64,000 bases of DNA from Desulfomonile tiedjei (GTDB taxonomy: Bacteria; Desulfobacterota; Desulfomonilia; Desulfomonilales; Desulfomonilaceae): contig JACRDF010000006.1 in assembly GCA_016212925.1 (NCBI GenBank), positions 1 to 64,000 on the forward strand, written 5' to 3'. The notes beneath the pieces were generated by a model. It saw only the letters and a list, made by a program, of their open reading frames with translations. It was not told where the DNA came from and did not search any database. A program made the position numbers and the translations under genes. Below are positions 33,363 to 43,112 of the stretch, one piece after another. The first letter of the stretch is position 1, and each line of letters starts with the position of its first letter.

Positions 33363-33826
33363 AATACCACCGCCGCGAACACCGCACCCACCCTTCGAAC
33401 GGTCAGGGTTGCCGAAATGCTTTTTATCTGTTTGATACGAGTACCTCTTATGACTTCCATTCCTTCCCTCACCATGGCTTGCACCGCTTCTTCACAGGGT
33501 CCGGGCTCCCCGATTCGCGAACATTCCATAATGAGTCCTGCGGCAGCAGGATCCTCAGGGATGCCGACAGCCACCGCGGCCGAAATCGTAATGCCCTGCT
33601 CGGACGAAACCCGTTCCCCATAGGCCAGGGGCACCAAAGATCCCTTGGGTAGAGGAAAAGGCTCGACCTCCTCAGCCCCGGGTGGAAGGATGCTGCTAAG
33701 CTTTATCAGATTGGTGTCCCCGATGCCGGCCTGCAGCAGCGCCGCGTCAAACGCGTTCAGGTCGGTCGATGCTTCCCCGAAACCGGAAGTCAAAAAGAAC
33801 CTCTTCGGAAGATTTCCAAACAACAT
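33353..33826 (-). CDS. pdaD: Pyruvoyl-dependent arginine decarboxylase
   Basis: A 157-residue proenzyme, start at the ATG 33826 with GAGGAG 7 bases upstream (a TTG five codons earlier is less likely). The self-cleavage site is the Ser-Ser pair at 44-45 in IKLSSILPPGA, where the second Ser becomes the pyruvoyl cofactor. Also conserved are FFLTSGFGEA at the N-terminus and AYGERVSS further on. It converts arginine to agmatine, the substrate of the agmatinase two genes downstream. This is an archaeal-type enzyme also found in some anaerobic bacteria. Confidence 0.9.
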   Translation of the reverse strand: MLFGNLPKRFFLTSGFGEASTDLNAFDAALLQAGIGDTNLIKLSSILPPGAEEVEPFPLPKGSLVPLAYGERVSSEQGITISAAVAVGIPEDPAAAGLIMECSRIGEPGPCEEAVQAMVREGMEVIRGTRIKQIKSISATLTVRRVGAVFAAVVLCP

Positions 33827-34125
33827 CAAACAGCTCCTCAAAGCAACTTATGCCAACGCGCGGTCAACGGAGTAACGACGGAGGAATCCGGTCTTGCGGG
33901 TCTCCGTAGCGAACCCGGCCACGCCTCGGCGTCCGCCGCGGAGAAGGTCCCTAATGCAGGCAAGACCACAAGGTCGCCATATTACTAGTATCAAAGCGCA
34001 TAGGTATATTTCGATGGCGCTTGCACAAACGAAATACCGGTGCAGCCAAAAAGAGTTAGGTTATCACATTTGAGTGGGCGTCGTGAAGACAATATTTGTG
34101 GGAAGCCAGGTAAGAACGAAAGGCA

Positions 34126-35385
34126 TCATGACTCTGACGAGGGCTTGGTCTCGCACTGTTTGAGTATCTCCGTCTTAATCTCGTCCAATTCCTCTCGAAT
34201 CGCTTCGCGACTTCCATGAATGAACATCTCATTCTTGGCCAGCCGGTCTTCCAGGACCTGGATCTTCGGGAGCATAAAGAAAATCCCGTAGGCTCCTAGG
34301 CAGACAAGAAGCGCCAAGTTAACGATCTGAAATATCCACAAGCCTAGTCCCCCATCGCTCCTTGCGGCCTGGGCCGCCGGCGGCTCCGACCGGGTTGGCG
34401 ATGGGCTGGACTGACCGTTTTCCGGCCGAGGCTGCGGAGGTGTCTCAGGTCTTGAGGGAGGCTTGGGATCTTCCTGGTATTGCGCCACGCGAAGATCAGG
34501 TGAGGTTTTGATCGGAACCCTTATGGTATCCTTGATTGTGTTGCCCTGGTAAACCTTGACCAGAATCTCCTTCCCGTTCAAACGGCCCAGCAGAGCCGGA
34601 TCGGGCTCGGGGATAAGTACCACCAAGACCCCTGAATCCGCCCCCAGAGTGAAACGATCCCAGTTCTCACGAGGAACCTGGCTCTGCTCAAACTTTTTGA
34701 TAATTTTCTGAAAATACAGCAGGCTCTTTTCAGGGAGTTCGATACCGATCACCTGATCCATGCCGGACCGGTTGTCCACATCAAGTATCTCACCCTTCTT
34801 GAGGTTGCTTTCGTTGAATTCAATAGCGGTCTTGTTCACGCTGATGGAGACGTCTCGACCGGTGCCAAGTTGCACAGTGCGGTCTTTCTCGGACGCGGTC
34901 TCAGAGGAGACCAGCGGCTGTTCGTTTACGGAGATTGACAGCAGATCCTCAATCGGTTTGCCCGCGAACAGGTCTAATTTCGTCTTTTCGACGATTTTCA
35001 ACGCGACGGATTTGCCCATCGAGTCTTGAAAGACCTTGCTGAGCGGGTTGTAGTGTGGTCCGGACAGCGGCATGGGCTTGCCCGCCACATTATCTGCGTT
35101 TATCCACTCCACGTGCAGCAGACCGGCATTGCGACTAACGTTTCGGTTCTTCAGGGTGATGGCAATGACGCGGAATGATTGTTGGGGATCGGTTTTTCGT
35201 ATTAGGATTTCCTTCTTCCCGACGGTTACGGTAACCTTGGGGACGAAGACCCCCTTGGGGTCCTTGATTCCGTAGGTTTCAGCGATGCCGCTGCCGGGAA
35301 GCAGGAGGCCCAAGCTGAGAATGAGGCACGAAAAGATGCCCTGATAGACCAAATGGCAGAGGATGTCTGATCTCGCTTGTCGCAT
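34126..35385 (-). CDS. Membrane-anchored hypothetical protein with periplasmic domain
   Basis: A 419-residue protein. A signal or anchor segment at residues 15-33 (GIFSCLILSLGLLLPGSG), a periplasmic part of about 270 residues of beta character, and a Pro/Ser-rich linker (about 310-345). Then a transmembrane helix (352-372, IFQIVNLALLVCLGAYGIFF) and a short charged helical tail that looks like a coiled coil. No family is recognised. The layout, an exterior domain on a flexible stalk with a cytoplasmic helix, suggests a structural or signalling envelope protein. It is monocistronic and diverges from the aminotransferase gene. Confidence 0.7.
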   Translation of the reverse strand: MRQARSDILCHLVYQGIFSCLILSLGLLLPGSGIAETYGIKDPKGVFVPKVTVTVGKKEILIRKTDPQQSFRVIAITLKNRNVSRNAGLLHVEWINADNVAGKPMPLSGPHYNPLSKVFQDSMGKSVALKIVEKTKLDLFAGKPIEDLLSISVNEQPLVSSETASEKDRTVQLGTGRDVSISVNKTAIEFNESNLKKGEILDVDNRSGMDQVIGIELPEKSLLYFQKIIKKFEQSQVPRENWDRFTLGADSGVLVVLIPEPDPALLGRLNGKEILVKVYQGNTIKDTIRVPIKTSPDLRVAQYQEDPKPPSRPETPPQPRPENGQSSPSPTRSEPPAAQAARSDGGLGLWIFQIVNLALLVCLGAYGIFFMLPKIQVLEDRLAKNEMFIHGSREAIREELDEIKTEILKQCETKPSSES

Positions 35386-35557
35386 CGTGCCCCTTATAAA
35401 TCAAGCCGGTGCCAAAAAGGCAAGGCTTTTCTTACATTTGCGCTATTCTAACAGGCACATAGAGGAAAATCAATGAATAAGTTTGAAGCAACGGCTCTGT
35501 TTCAAATATAATACTCGTGATTCATATCGCAAACCAAGGCAATGGAGATATTCTTTC

Positions 35558-36742
35558 ATGGATTATCCACAGATTCCCACCTCAAGGCGATCCGAAGAGA
35601 TCCCTCCGTTTCTCGTAATGGACGTGCTGGAGAAGGCCATGGAAATGGCCGAAAGCGGAACTGACGTCATACATTTGGAAGTCGGCGAGCCGGATTTCGA
35701 TACCCCCGCGAATATCGTCCAGGCAGGCATCCGGGCGATGCAGGCCGGGAAAACCCACTACACGCCAAGCATGGGAATACCGGAACTCAGGAGGGCCGTG
35801 GCCGAACACTACGAGAGGACATACGGCGCGACCGTGGACCCTCAATGTGTGATCATAACTTCCGGATCGTCGCCGGCCATTCTTTTGGCCCTCTCGGCAC
35901 TGCTGGACCCGGGCTGCGAGGTCATACTCTCCAACCCTCATTATGCGTGCTATCCCAATTTCATACGTTTCCTGGGCGGAGTACCCGTTTACGTTACTAT
36001 TAGGGCTGAGGACGGCTTTCAGATTGATCCTGACGAAGTGGCAAAGGCTGTAACGGATAAAACACGGGCAATCTTAATCAATTCCCCTTCCAATCCGACC
36101 GGAATAGTCATGGACCCCGAGCGGATGAGACGTTTGGCTGAACTGAAGGTACCCATCATATCCGATGAGATTTATCATGGGCTGGTTTATGAGGGTCAGG
36201 AGCATTCGATCCTTGAATTCACCCGGAACGCCTTTGTGCTTAACGGGTTCTCCAAGCTTTACGCCATGACCGGCTGGAGATTGGGCTATGTCATTACTCC
36301 CAAGGAGCAGGTGCGCCCTATTCAGAAAATGACGCAGAATTTCTTTATCAGTCCTGCGGACTTCGTTCAATGGGCCGGTTTGGAGGCGCTGACCAATTCG
36401 TCCACGGAAACCGCTCGGATGAAGGCCGTTTTCAACCAGAGGCGGGTGGCCATGATCTCGAAGCTGAAGCAGATCGGATTTGAAATAAGAGTGGACCCCA
36501 CCGCGGCTTTTTACATTCTGGCCGATGCCAAGCGTTTCTCGAAGGACTCGTACCGTTTTGCCTTCGAAATACTGGAGGAGGCAGGGGTAGGCGTGGCGCC
36601 GGGCATAGACTTTGGAAGCAATGCTGAAGGCTTTCTCCGTTTCTCTTACACCAATTCCCTTGAAAACATTCACGCGGGTCTGGACAGATTAGACCTCTAC
36701 CTGAAGCAGAGGTTCGGCGCAGTCAAGGCGGAGAGCCGGTGA
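35558..36742 (+). CDS. PLP-dependent class I/II aminotransferase
   Basis: A 394-residue aspartate-aminotransferase-fold enzyme. I start at the ATG at 35558 (MDYPQIPTSRR), which has GGAG about 10 bases upstream, instead of the reading 25 codons longer. Motifs: LEVGEPDFDTP, the SNPHYACYPNF pocket, NSPSNPTG, SDEIYHGL, and the PLP lysine in NGFSKLYAMTGWRLGY. A biosynthetic or catabolic amino-acid transaminase; the substrate is not determinable here. The stop overlaps the GTG of rsmE by 4 bases. Confidence 0.88.
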   Translation: MDYPQIPTSRRSEEIPPFLVMDVLEKAMEMAESGTDVIHLEVGEPDFDTPANIVQAGIRAMQAGKTHYTPSMGIPELRRAVAEHYERTYGATVDPQCVIITSGSSPAILLALSALLDPGCEVILSNPHYACYPNFIRFLGGVPVYVTIRAEDGFQIDPDEVAKAVTDKTRAILINSPSNPTGIVMDPERMRRLAELKVPIISDEIYHGLVYEGQEHSILEFTRNAFVLNGFSKLYAMTGWRLGYVITPKEQVRPIQKMTQNFFISPADFVQWAGLEALTNSSTETARMKAVFNQRRVAMISKLKQIGFEIRVDPTAAFYILADAKRFSKDSYRFAFEILEEAGVGVAPGIDFGSNAEGFLRFSYTNSLENIHAGLDRLDLYLKQRFGAVKAESR

Positions 36743-37494
36743 CTCAAAGACGAATATTCCTGAGCCCGGAAAGCCTTTGCAGAGAAGGGATTGTTTTTCC
36801 GCGCAAGACAGCCCATTATCTTCGAAACGTCCTACGGCTGCGATCCGGAGATTGCGTGGAGGTTTTCGCTGGCGAGCGGCAATGCATCATCCGGTTGGCC
36901 GCCTCACCCGGAGGCGAGCTTCGCGGGGAAATAGTCGAATCCAAACCGACAGATCCGTGCTCAGCCGAAGAACTTGTTTTGGCATTTTCCTGCGTTCGCC
37001 CCGGGCCTGTGGAGGAAATACTGAGACACGGGACCGAACTGGGCGTGACGCGGTTCGTGCCTATCCTCAGCACGCGGGCAAACCGCCGTCCCCCGGAGAT
37101 CAAGCCGCGCTGGGAGTCCATTGTAGCTGCTGCAGCCGCTCAGTCGCGGCGCGGCCAAACGCCGTTGCTGAGTTCTCCGTCAAGTTTCGATGATTTCATC
37201 CAGGGCGCTTCGGCATCGGGCACGCGAATCCTCCTATCGACGGATTTGGACGCGGAACCGCTCCTGGCTTTTCTGGAGAAGCACGCGCCATGTGAGATAG
37301 CCATATTGGTGGGGCCGGAAGGCGGCTTGGAGACGGGTGAAGAGATGAAGGCCGTCGAGGCTGGGTTTCACCCGGTGAGCCTGGGAGCGGGCGTGTTACG
37401 AACCGAAACAGCGGCAGTGGTCGCGGCCGCTACCGTGACGATGTGGAGGCATTGGTCGGAATCGCGAGGGCGAAAAACTCAAACAGGGCTCTAG
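36739..37494 (+). CDS. rsmE: 16S rRNA m3U1498 methyltransferase
   Basis: 251 residues: N-terminal PUA-like domain, then the SPOUT trefoil knot with LVGPEGGLETGEE and the C-terminal LGAGVLRTETA that binds AdoMet. GTG start overlapping the upstream stop (GTGA), so it is translationally coupled to the aminotransferase. It methylates U1498 of 16S rRNA. Confidence 0.92.
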   Translation: MTQRRIFLSPESLCREGIVFPRKTAHYLRNVLRLRSGDCVEVFAGERQCIIRLAASPGGELRGEIVESKPTDPCSAEELVLAFSCVRPGPVEEILRHGTELGVTRFVPILSTRANRRPPEIKPRWESIVAAAAAQSRRGQTPLLSSPSSFDDFIQGASASGTRILLSTDLDAEPLLAFLEKHAPCEIAILVGPEGGLETGEEMKAVEAGFHPVSLGAGVLRTETAAVVAAATVTMWRHWSESRGRKTQTGL

Positions 37495-37768
37495 ACGGCG
37501 CAGGGTGCTGGCAATGGCTTGACGGCCTTCCTGGTTCACCTAATTGACGTGGACAACCCTTCATGCTATTCTATTTTTGACGGCGACCGGGCTATCGAAG
37601 GCAATGCCAATGGCCGTATGTTTGGGATTTTCCTTTTCTCAAATTTCAGTATGGGTGCCGGTCCCCCGGTGGTTTTGAGCACGGGGCCCAGGTTAAGGGG
37701 TTGGTGGGGATCCTCAGGGCTCTAAAGCAAATTCCCCGGGCGACTAATTTGATATTTCGAGGTTATGG

Positions 37769-39115
37769 ATGGCGAGCAGATGTCTGGAGGAAAGTTATTT
37801 TTCGGCGGAATACCCTCTAGCTTTCCCTGAAACCTTTCTGCCCTCTTTTCCCGATGAAGAGCTTGTGCAAGATGCCCTGCCCGAAATCCTGCCTGTGGCA
37901 AGCCGCCTAGGTAAGGCCGGATTTCTCAACTGGATTGACTTCACCCTGGAGAATCCGGACCAGATTTGGGAAACCGAAGCCCCTGACGGCGATAATTTCT
38001 ACCATTACCTCAACTTTGTGGAAGAGGGCGGTGACCCGCCGGTCTTCGTTGTGGAAGTTCGCTACTGCGACGACCTGATGGAGGTCAACAATTACTGCCT
38101 GCTGGTGAAAGAATCCGAGTTGGCCAGGCTGCGCAAAGGCAAGAAGGTGTTTTGCCGGGCCAGCGATTGGGAAAAAGAGAAGCTGATCCGCGAACTTAAC
38201 GACACGGCCCTTTCAAAATACGATCAGGACTGCCTCGAAGAAGCGAGACAACTCATAGACGTTGCTATCAGCCTCAGCGGCGCCGGTTGCGCCTATCTTT
38301 TCAACAATCGGGGTTTGATCTGCTGGAAAATGGGCAAAACGGATCAGGCCAAACGCGATTTCCTGCAATCCATAAGCCTTGACGAGCAAAATGGAGACCC
38401 TTATTTCAACATCGGCTTGATATATTTTGATGAGTTGGATTACAGCAAGGCCTTGAGGTACTTGCGCAGGGCGGTCGAGATTAACCCCACCGACAGCCAG
38501 TTCCTCACCGAGCTGGGACATCTTTACCTGGAGATCGAGCGAGAGCCGGAGGCTTTGAGGCTGTTCAAGAAGGCCCTGGAGAATAACCCCAAGGACGCTC
38601 AAGTCGATTTTCACCTGGGATATTATTTTCTGTATAAAAAGCGCGAACCTCGTCACGCGCTTAAACACTACCACCAAGGCTTGAAAAAGGACCCGCAGGA
38701 CCAGTTCGCATTGGCCGACGTTGCCATAGCGCACTGGGCCCTCGGAAACAAGCGCAAGAGCCTGGAAATTCACAGAAACCTCCAACACAGCCCTTGTCTA
38801 ATGCCTTACACCATAAGTAGGCTGGTCTATCTTAACGTGGAGATGGGAGATTACGAAAGTGCGCTGAAGTACTATCGTCAGGCCTTAAGCCAGAAAGAGC
38901 CGTTTGAACCCGAATGGCTCCATTACCACGCAGCCCTGGTGTATGCGAATACAGGCCGACTGAAACAGGCGCTTGATATACTGAATCTGGCTGTGAAGGC
39001 CGGTGGCGAAGCAGTGATAAAGCGTGCAATGTCGGACAAAGCCCTCCGCACACTAAAGCAAATTCCGGATTTCAAGAAGCTGATCAAGCTTACGGGGAAG
39101 AGGCGCACTCGATAA
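37769..39115 (+). CDS. TPR protein with a PBECR-like N-terminal domain
   Basis: 448 residues. The N-terminal 45-130 segment (WIDFTLENPDQIWE, then YHYLNFVEE, PPVFVVEVRYC, and a beta strand NNYCLLV) resembles in pattern the PBECR barnase-EndoU-RelE-like nuclease domains, where PdxIW is a hallmark; this is a tentative call by eye. Residues about 150-440 are seven or eight tetratricopeptide repeats (e.g. AYLFNNRGLICWKMGKTDQA, YSKALRYLRRAVEINP). Cytoplasmic. It may be a scaffold with an RNase-like head. The next gene, a Ser/Thr kinase, is on the same strand 370 bases away. Confidence 0.6.
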   Translation: MASRCLEESYFSAEYPLAFPETFLPSFPDEELVQDALPEILPVASRLGKAGFLNWIDFTLENPDQIWETEAPDGDNFYHYLNFVEEGGDPPVFVVEVRYCDDLMEVNNYCLLVKESELARLRKGKKVFCRASDWEKEKLIRELNDTALSKYDQDCLEEARQLIDVAISLSGAGCAYLFNNRGLICWKMGKTDQAKRDFLQSISLDEQNGDPYFNIGLIYFDELDYSKALRYLRRAVEINPTDSQFLTELGHLYLEIEREPEALRLFKKALENNPKDAQVDFHLGYYFLYKKREPRHALKHYHQGLKKDPQDQFALADVAIAHWALGNKRKSLEIHRNLQHSPCLMPYTISRLVYLNVEMGDYESALKYYRQALSQKEPFEPEWLHYHAALVYANTGRLKQALDILNLAVKAGGEAVIKRAMSDKALRTLKQIPDFKKLIKLTGKRRTR

Positions 39116-39484
39116 ATTCTCGGCCGCGAACTGAACGTGTCCCGCCTGTGCGCTCGCGTTCGGACCACGATTTGGGGATCGGGACCCAGCGTAGGCTTGG
39201 TTTGACGGTCCAGGCCGAGAAGAAAACCGGCAAGGCCGCCCTGGCCGAAATTCGTCCTGCCAGATCCATTACAATCCATGCTGGTTGCCATGAATTCTGT
39301 TCGGTTTGCCCACCGTTATGAATAGCTGTCGTTGCCTCGTCGTTTTTCTCCGGCGCAATGACAGGGCGCTGACAATTCTCTGCGTAAGTGAAAGGTTGCG
39401 CCGAAAACTTACATGACTCTTGCAACCGCGAGCGCAGAGGTTATATATTGCGCCTAACAAAGAGTCCGAAGGATTTCACTGATC
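39116..39484. other. Intergenic, nothing recognised
   Basis: A 369-base gap before the kinase gene. Minus-strand open frames here lack ribosome sites; I see no hairpin of note. Confidence 0.4.
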
Positions 39485-41659
39485 ATGGAAAGGGACAGTC
39501 AAGCCCTGCGTGAGGATCTTTACCGCGTTGTGCAGCACTACGCGGAATTGAGCCGTTTGGCCAAAAAGGGCGCGGTGGACCCTGTCGGCGAGATCGGTAA
39601 GATCCTAAAAAGGACCGCGCCTTATCTGCTCCTTGTGATTCGTGACCTGCTCCCGCCTCTTGAACGAGGAGAGATGACGTATCACGAGGCCATCTTTCAT
39701 ATCATCCGGGCCGCGCAACAGTTTCCCGAACACCAGATACTCATAGACAGCCGAAACGAAATCCAAAAAGTTGAAGAGGCCGGGCGAGTCTTCTTTTTTG
39801 CGGTGAAATGGCTGGACTCCCCGTCCAACCAGAGGCCGTCTCCCCAAGAATTGGAGTTGGTGCGCAAGAAACTTGCCGATCTTAATGAGAAGTGCAGACA
39901 ACGCTACGCCCCCGCGGATCAGGAAAGCACCGCGTTGATCCCGAGCAGTTTTGTTCGACAGGAATCCGAATCCTACGAGACAACGGTCGCACGGATGGCG
40001 GACCTTGTTCGGAGGGCTATTCTTGAGCTTCATCATTTGATGGTGGAGTACGAACCGGAAAAGGCCTTTCTATTCTTCAGCAGGAACTCGCGTAAGGAGA
40101 TCGAAGACGACATAATGCACTTGGCCTGGTTCCTGTTCCGGTGCGGCTACACCGTGGACAGGATCGCTTCCGGGTATTTCAAGGAACTCCTCGCCGACTT
40201 CCTCAATCAGAAGCTCCTGGACTTCCTGATCAATACGCAGAAGGATCTGGATGCCCTTCAGGGTGTTTCCAATCATCTGGCAACTATTTCGTTAATTGAT
40301 TTTGGGAGCTTTTTCGAAATCCCCAGCGATTATTGCGATGTGGACGACTCGGCTGACGTGGCGGCCAACGTCAAACTCATGAGGAGCAAAAACCGGAGAG
40401 GGTGGGACCTGCTCAAGAGGATCTCGGATCTGCATAAGCTCTATTCCGCGCATCCTCAAGGTAGAGTAGCGGACGGGCTACTTCTGTACCGCTACTACTC
40501 CGCGTTTGGCGACTACCACGGCGAGCATCGCAAGGTCGATCCCAGGGCGGCCCAGGCGGTCAAGTACTATAAGCCGAGGCTCGATAGAGCCAACATGGAA
40601 AAACAGGCCGAGGAGGATATTCAACAAAGCGGGCGCAGCTTCAGTTCGAAAACCAGAGAAGAGATGGCCGGGCTGGTGAAGCTGATCATGGACTCGCTCT
40701 ACGATCCGGCCAAAGTTAAGGGCAAGAAGGTCAAAGTCCTCGGGGACATTTCTTCCGGGGCAATGGGTAAGGTTAGCATCGGGATTTTCAAGGACCGGAT
40801 CGTGGCATTGAAAAGGGTCAAGGCGCAGATCTCCCCGACACTGGGCGATCCCGCGGCCTTGTTGGAATATGAAGGTGCTCTGCATGCCAGGGTTCAGACT
40901 CCGGACCAGCACCCGTATGTAGTCGAATACTATGGCCTGATCGAGCAGAACGGCGACAAGCTGCTCGTCAACGGCTACCACCCCAACGACAACCTTACGC
41001 AACTGGTGGAGCGGAATTGGACCGAAAAGTATAAGCCGCCTTTTTCCGCTCAGAGCAAGCTCACGCTGGCGACCATGGAGATCCTGGTAAACCAGTTGTT
41101 AGAGTGCCTCAGAGTGTTTCGTCAAAGGGGCGTTGTCCATCGGGACCTCAAGACGGACAACATCCTGTACATGGTCGACGAAAACGAAATGTTAAACCAG
41201 ATCAAGGTAATCGACTTCGGAGTTGCCTTGGCCATAGGGCCGGGAGCGGTGGAAGACCTCTTCAGAGGCAAGGTCGTCGGGACTTTTGCTTACATGGCCC
41301 CGGAACAGGCGAGGGGTCGAAGCGTTTTCCAATCCGACTTGTACAGCGTAGGAGCTATCTTCACGGTTCTTCTTACCGGCAAGCTGCCCATGATTTTCCC
41401 CAAGGCCAAAAACCGCCAGGAGTTGGTCAAGCAGATAATGCGTATCGAGCAGGAACCTCGCCCCAAATTGACAACTCTCAACCCCTGGCTGGCAAAAAAC
41501 ACGGTGCTCGAACATATGGCCGCCACGGTAGAGAGCATGTTGGAACTTGACCCCATGACAAGGCCGAATGTGGATGAGGTCCAGTCAGCCTTTGACGGCT
41601 TCTTCCAACACGTCGGAAACGAAAAGCACGCTATCAGCGTATTCTACCACAAGGGGTAA
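39485..41659 (+). CDS. Serine/threonine protein kinase with long helical N-terminus
   Basis: 724 residues. The first 410 are strongly helical and match no domain I know. Residues 415-700 are a eukaryotic-type kinase: glycine loop GDISSGAMGKV at 420-430, K443 (VALKRVK), HRDLKTDN at 552-559, DFG at 577-579 and APE at 605-607, all intact, so it should be active. There is no transmembrane segment, PASTA or other sensor after it, unlike PknB types. It ends FYHKG. The large N-terminal region is probably the sensing or scaffold part. It follows the TPR protein on the same strand and may share a pathway. Confidence 0.82.
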   Translation: MERDSQALREDLYRVVQHYAELSRLAKKGAVDPVGEIGKILKRTAPYLLLVIRDLLPPLERGEMTYHEAIFHIIRAAQQFPEHQILIDSRNEIQKVEEAGRVFFFAVKWLDSPSNQRPSPQELELVRKKLADLNEKCRQRYAPADQESTALIPSSFVRQESESYETTVARMADLVRRAILELHHLMVEYEPEKAFLFFSRNSRKEIEDDIMHLAWFLFRCGYTVDRIASGYFKELLADFLNQKLLDFLINTQKDLDALQGVSNHLATISLIDFGSFFEIPSDYCDVDDSADVAANVKLMRSKNRRGWDLLKRISDLHKLYSAHPQGRVADGLLLYRYYSAFGDYHGEHRKVDPRAAQAVKYYKPRLDRANMEKQAEEDIQQSGRSFSSKTREEMAGLVKLIMDSLYDPAKVKGKKVKVLGDISSGAMGKVSIGIFKDRIVALKRVKAQISPTLGDPAALLEYEGALHARVQTPDQHPYVVEYYGLIEQNGDKLLVNGYHPNDNLTQLVERNWTEKYKPPFSAQSKLTLATMEILVNQLLECLRVFRQRGVVHRDLKTDNILYMVDENEMLNQIKVIDFGVALAIGPGAVEDLFRGKVVGTFAYMAPEQARGRSVFQSDLYSVGAIFTVLLTGKLPMIFPKAKNRQELVKQIMRIEQEPRPKLTTLNPWLAKNTVLEHMAATVESMLELDPMTRPNVDEVQSAFDGFFQHVGNEKHAISVFYHKG

Positions 41660-41901
41660 ACGTTTGCTCCAGTAAGAATTGCGGGTAGAGCTATCTGATC
41701 ATTTAGGGCCGTAGGAGGAAATTCCGCAGTCACCTGAAAGAGACCCGAGCCAAGTGGTTCGAAAACGAAACCTGTAACAGTTATTGCAGTTGACGGCAAG
41801 GGAACCATCATCTAAGTTGCTGCGAGAAAACTGGCACGAATCGCGACATCGCCAACGGAACGTTGTTGGTGGCCTGATATTCCAGCCGGGGTGTTGTGTT
41901 T

Positions 41902-43104
41902 ATGGTGGGAGAAGACAAGACAGGGAGATGGACCACAATTGATCTTTTCTGTGGGGCAGGGGGTATCACCGAGGGCTTCCACAAAGCTGGATTTGTGTGC
42001 CTTTATGGAAATGATCTGGACAGGTGGGCCATAACTACTTTTCGCGCAAATCATCGACAGGCTCTAGCCGATTGTGGGCGAGTAGAGGAGGTAAACCCGG
42101 CACGGATAAGGAGAGAACTGGCTCTGAACCAAGGGGAACTCTCAGTTCTGGTCGGAGGGCCTCCGTGCCAGGGATTTTCTATTAATGCCCCCGAGCGGTT
42201 TCTGGATGACCCCAGAAACGCCCTATTCAGGCATTACTTGCGCTTTCTTGATGAATTCAGTCCGTGGACGTTTCTTTTCGAGAACGTCCCTGGAATGCTT
42301 TCCCTCGAAAAGGGGAGGGTGTTCCACCAAATTTTGCGGGAGTTTGAGGCGCGAGGGTATCATCTGTCAGCCATGATTCTTCTTGCAGCCCATTATGGAG
42401 TCCCGCAAGAGCGCTGGCGACTGATAATTCTAGGGTCTCGAATGGCACCACCGCTCAGCCATCCGGTGCCGACGCACTATGCTGTCGGCAGGGCGAATTT
42501 CACGGGGGGCAGGACCATGACATTCCGCCTCAGCCCCATGGATGAGCTTATCTTACAGCCGGCGGTAACTGTCCAAGACGCGATTTCTGACCTGCCGCGC
42601 CTGTGCATGGGAGAGGGATCTGAGATTGTAACACACTGCCGGGAGGCGGTTAGCGAATATGCCAGAGCTATGAGAAACGGGGCAAATGAAACGTACAACC
42701 ATGTTGCAGCCCGGCTGTCCTCGAGAAATGTGGAGCGCCTGAAATATGTTAAGCCCGGTGGGTCGTGGAGAGATATCCCCTTTGAACTCTTGCCCAAAGG
42801 CATGCAACGCGCACGGAGGTCTGACCATACCAAACGCTACGGAAGGCTTTCAAACGAAAAACTCGCGGCAACGATCATGACCAAGTGCGATCCGCATTGG
42901 GGCCCCGTTTTCCTTCCTGATCAAGACCGTTCACTTACAGTGAGGGAAGCCGCGCGCCTTCAGTCATTTCCCGATTCCTACCGCTTTTTTGGCCCGAGAG
43001 TTGCCCAATACGAACAAGTCGGCAATGCTGTGCCGGTTTTGATGGCAAGAGCGATTGCGCATGAGATAGCTCGTCACCTGAACAAGTCTAGAGTGGCCGC
43101 ATAG
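41902..43104 (+). CDS. DNA (cytosine-5) methyltransferase
   Basis: A 400-residue m5C methylase with FCGAGGITEGF (AdoMet site), catalytic Cys89 in GGPPCQGFS, ENVPG, QERWRL, and the C-terminal YEQVGNAVP. I prefer the ATG at 41902, with a GGGGTG stretch about 8 bases before it; GTG two codons earlier is possible. Between motifs VIII and IX lies the target-recognition part (about 185-300). It is the protecting partner of the NotI-family endonuclease that follows 8 bases later, so its site should be the same 8-base sequence if the cassette is NotI-like. Confidence 0.92.
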   Translation: MVGEDKTGRWTTIDLFCGAGGITEGFHKAGFVCLYGNDLDRWAITTFRANHRQALADCGRVEEVNPARIRRELALNQGELSVLVGGPPCQGFSINAPERFLDDPRNALFRHYLRFLDEFSPWTFLFENVPGMLSLEKGRVFHQILREFEARGYHLSAMILLAAHYGVPQERWRLIILGSRMAPPLSHPVPTHYAVGRANFTGGRTMTFRLSPMDELILQPAVTVQDAISDLPRLCMGEGSEIVTHCREAVSEYARAMRNGANETYNHVAARLSSRNVERLKYVKPGGSWRDIPFELLPKGMQRARRSDHTKRYGRLSNEKLAATIMTKCDPHWGPVFLPDQDRSLTVREAARLQSFPDSYRFFGPRVAQYEQVGNAVPVLMARAIAHEIARHLNKSRVAA

Positions 43105-43112
43105 AGTCAAGA

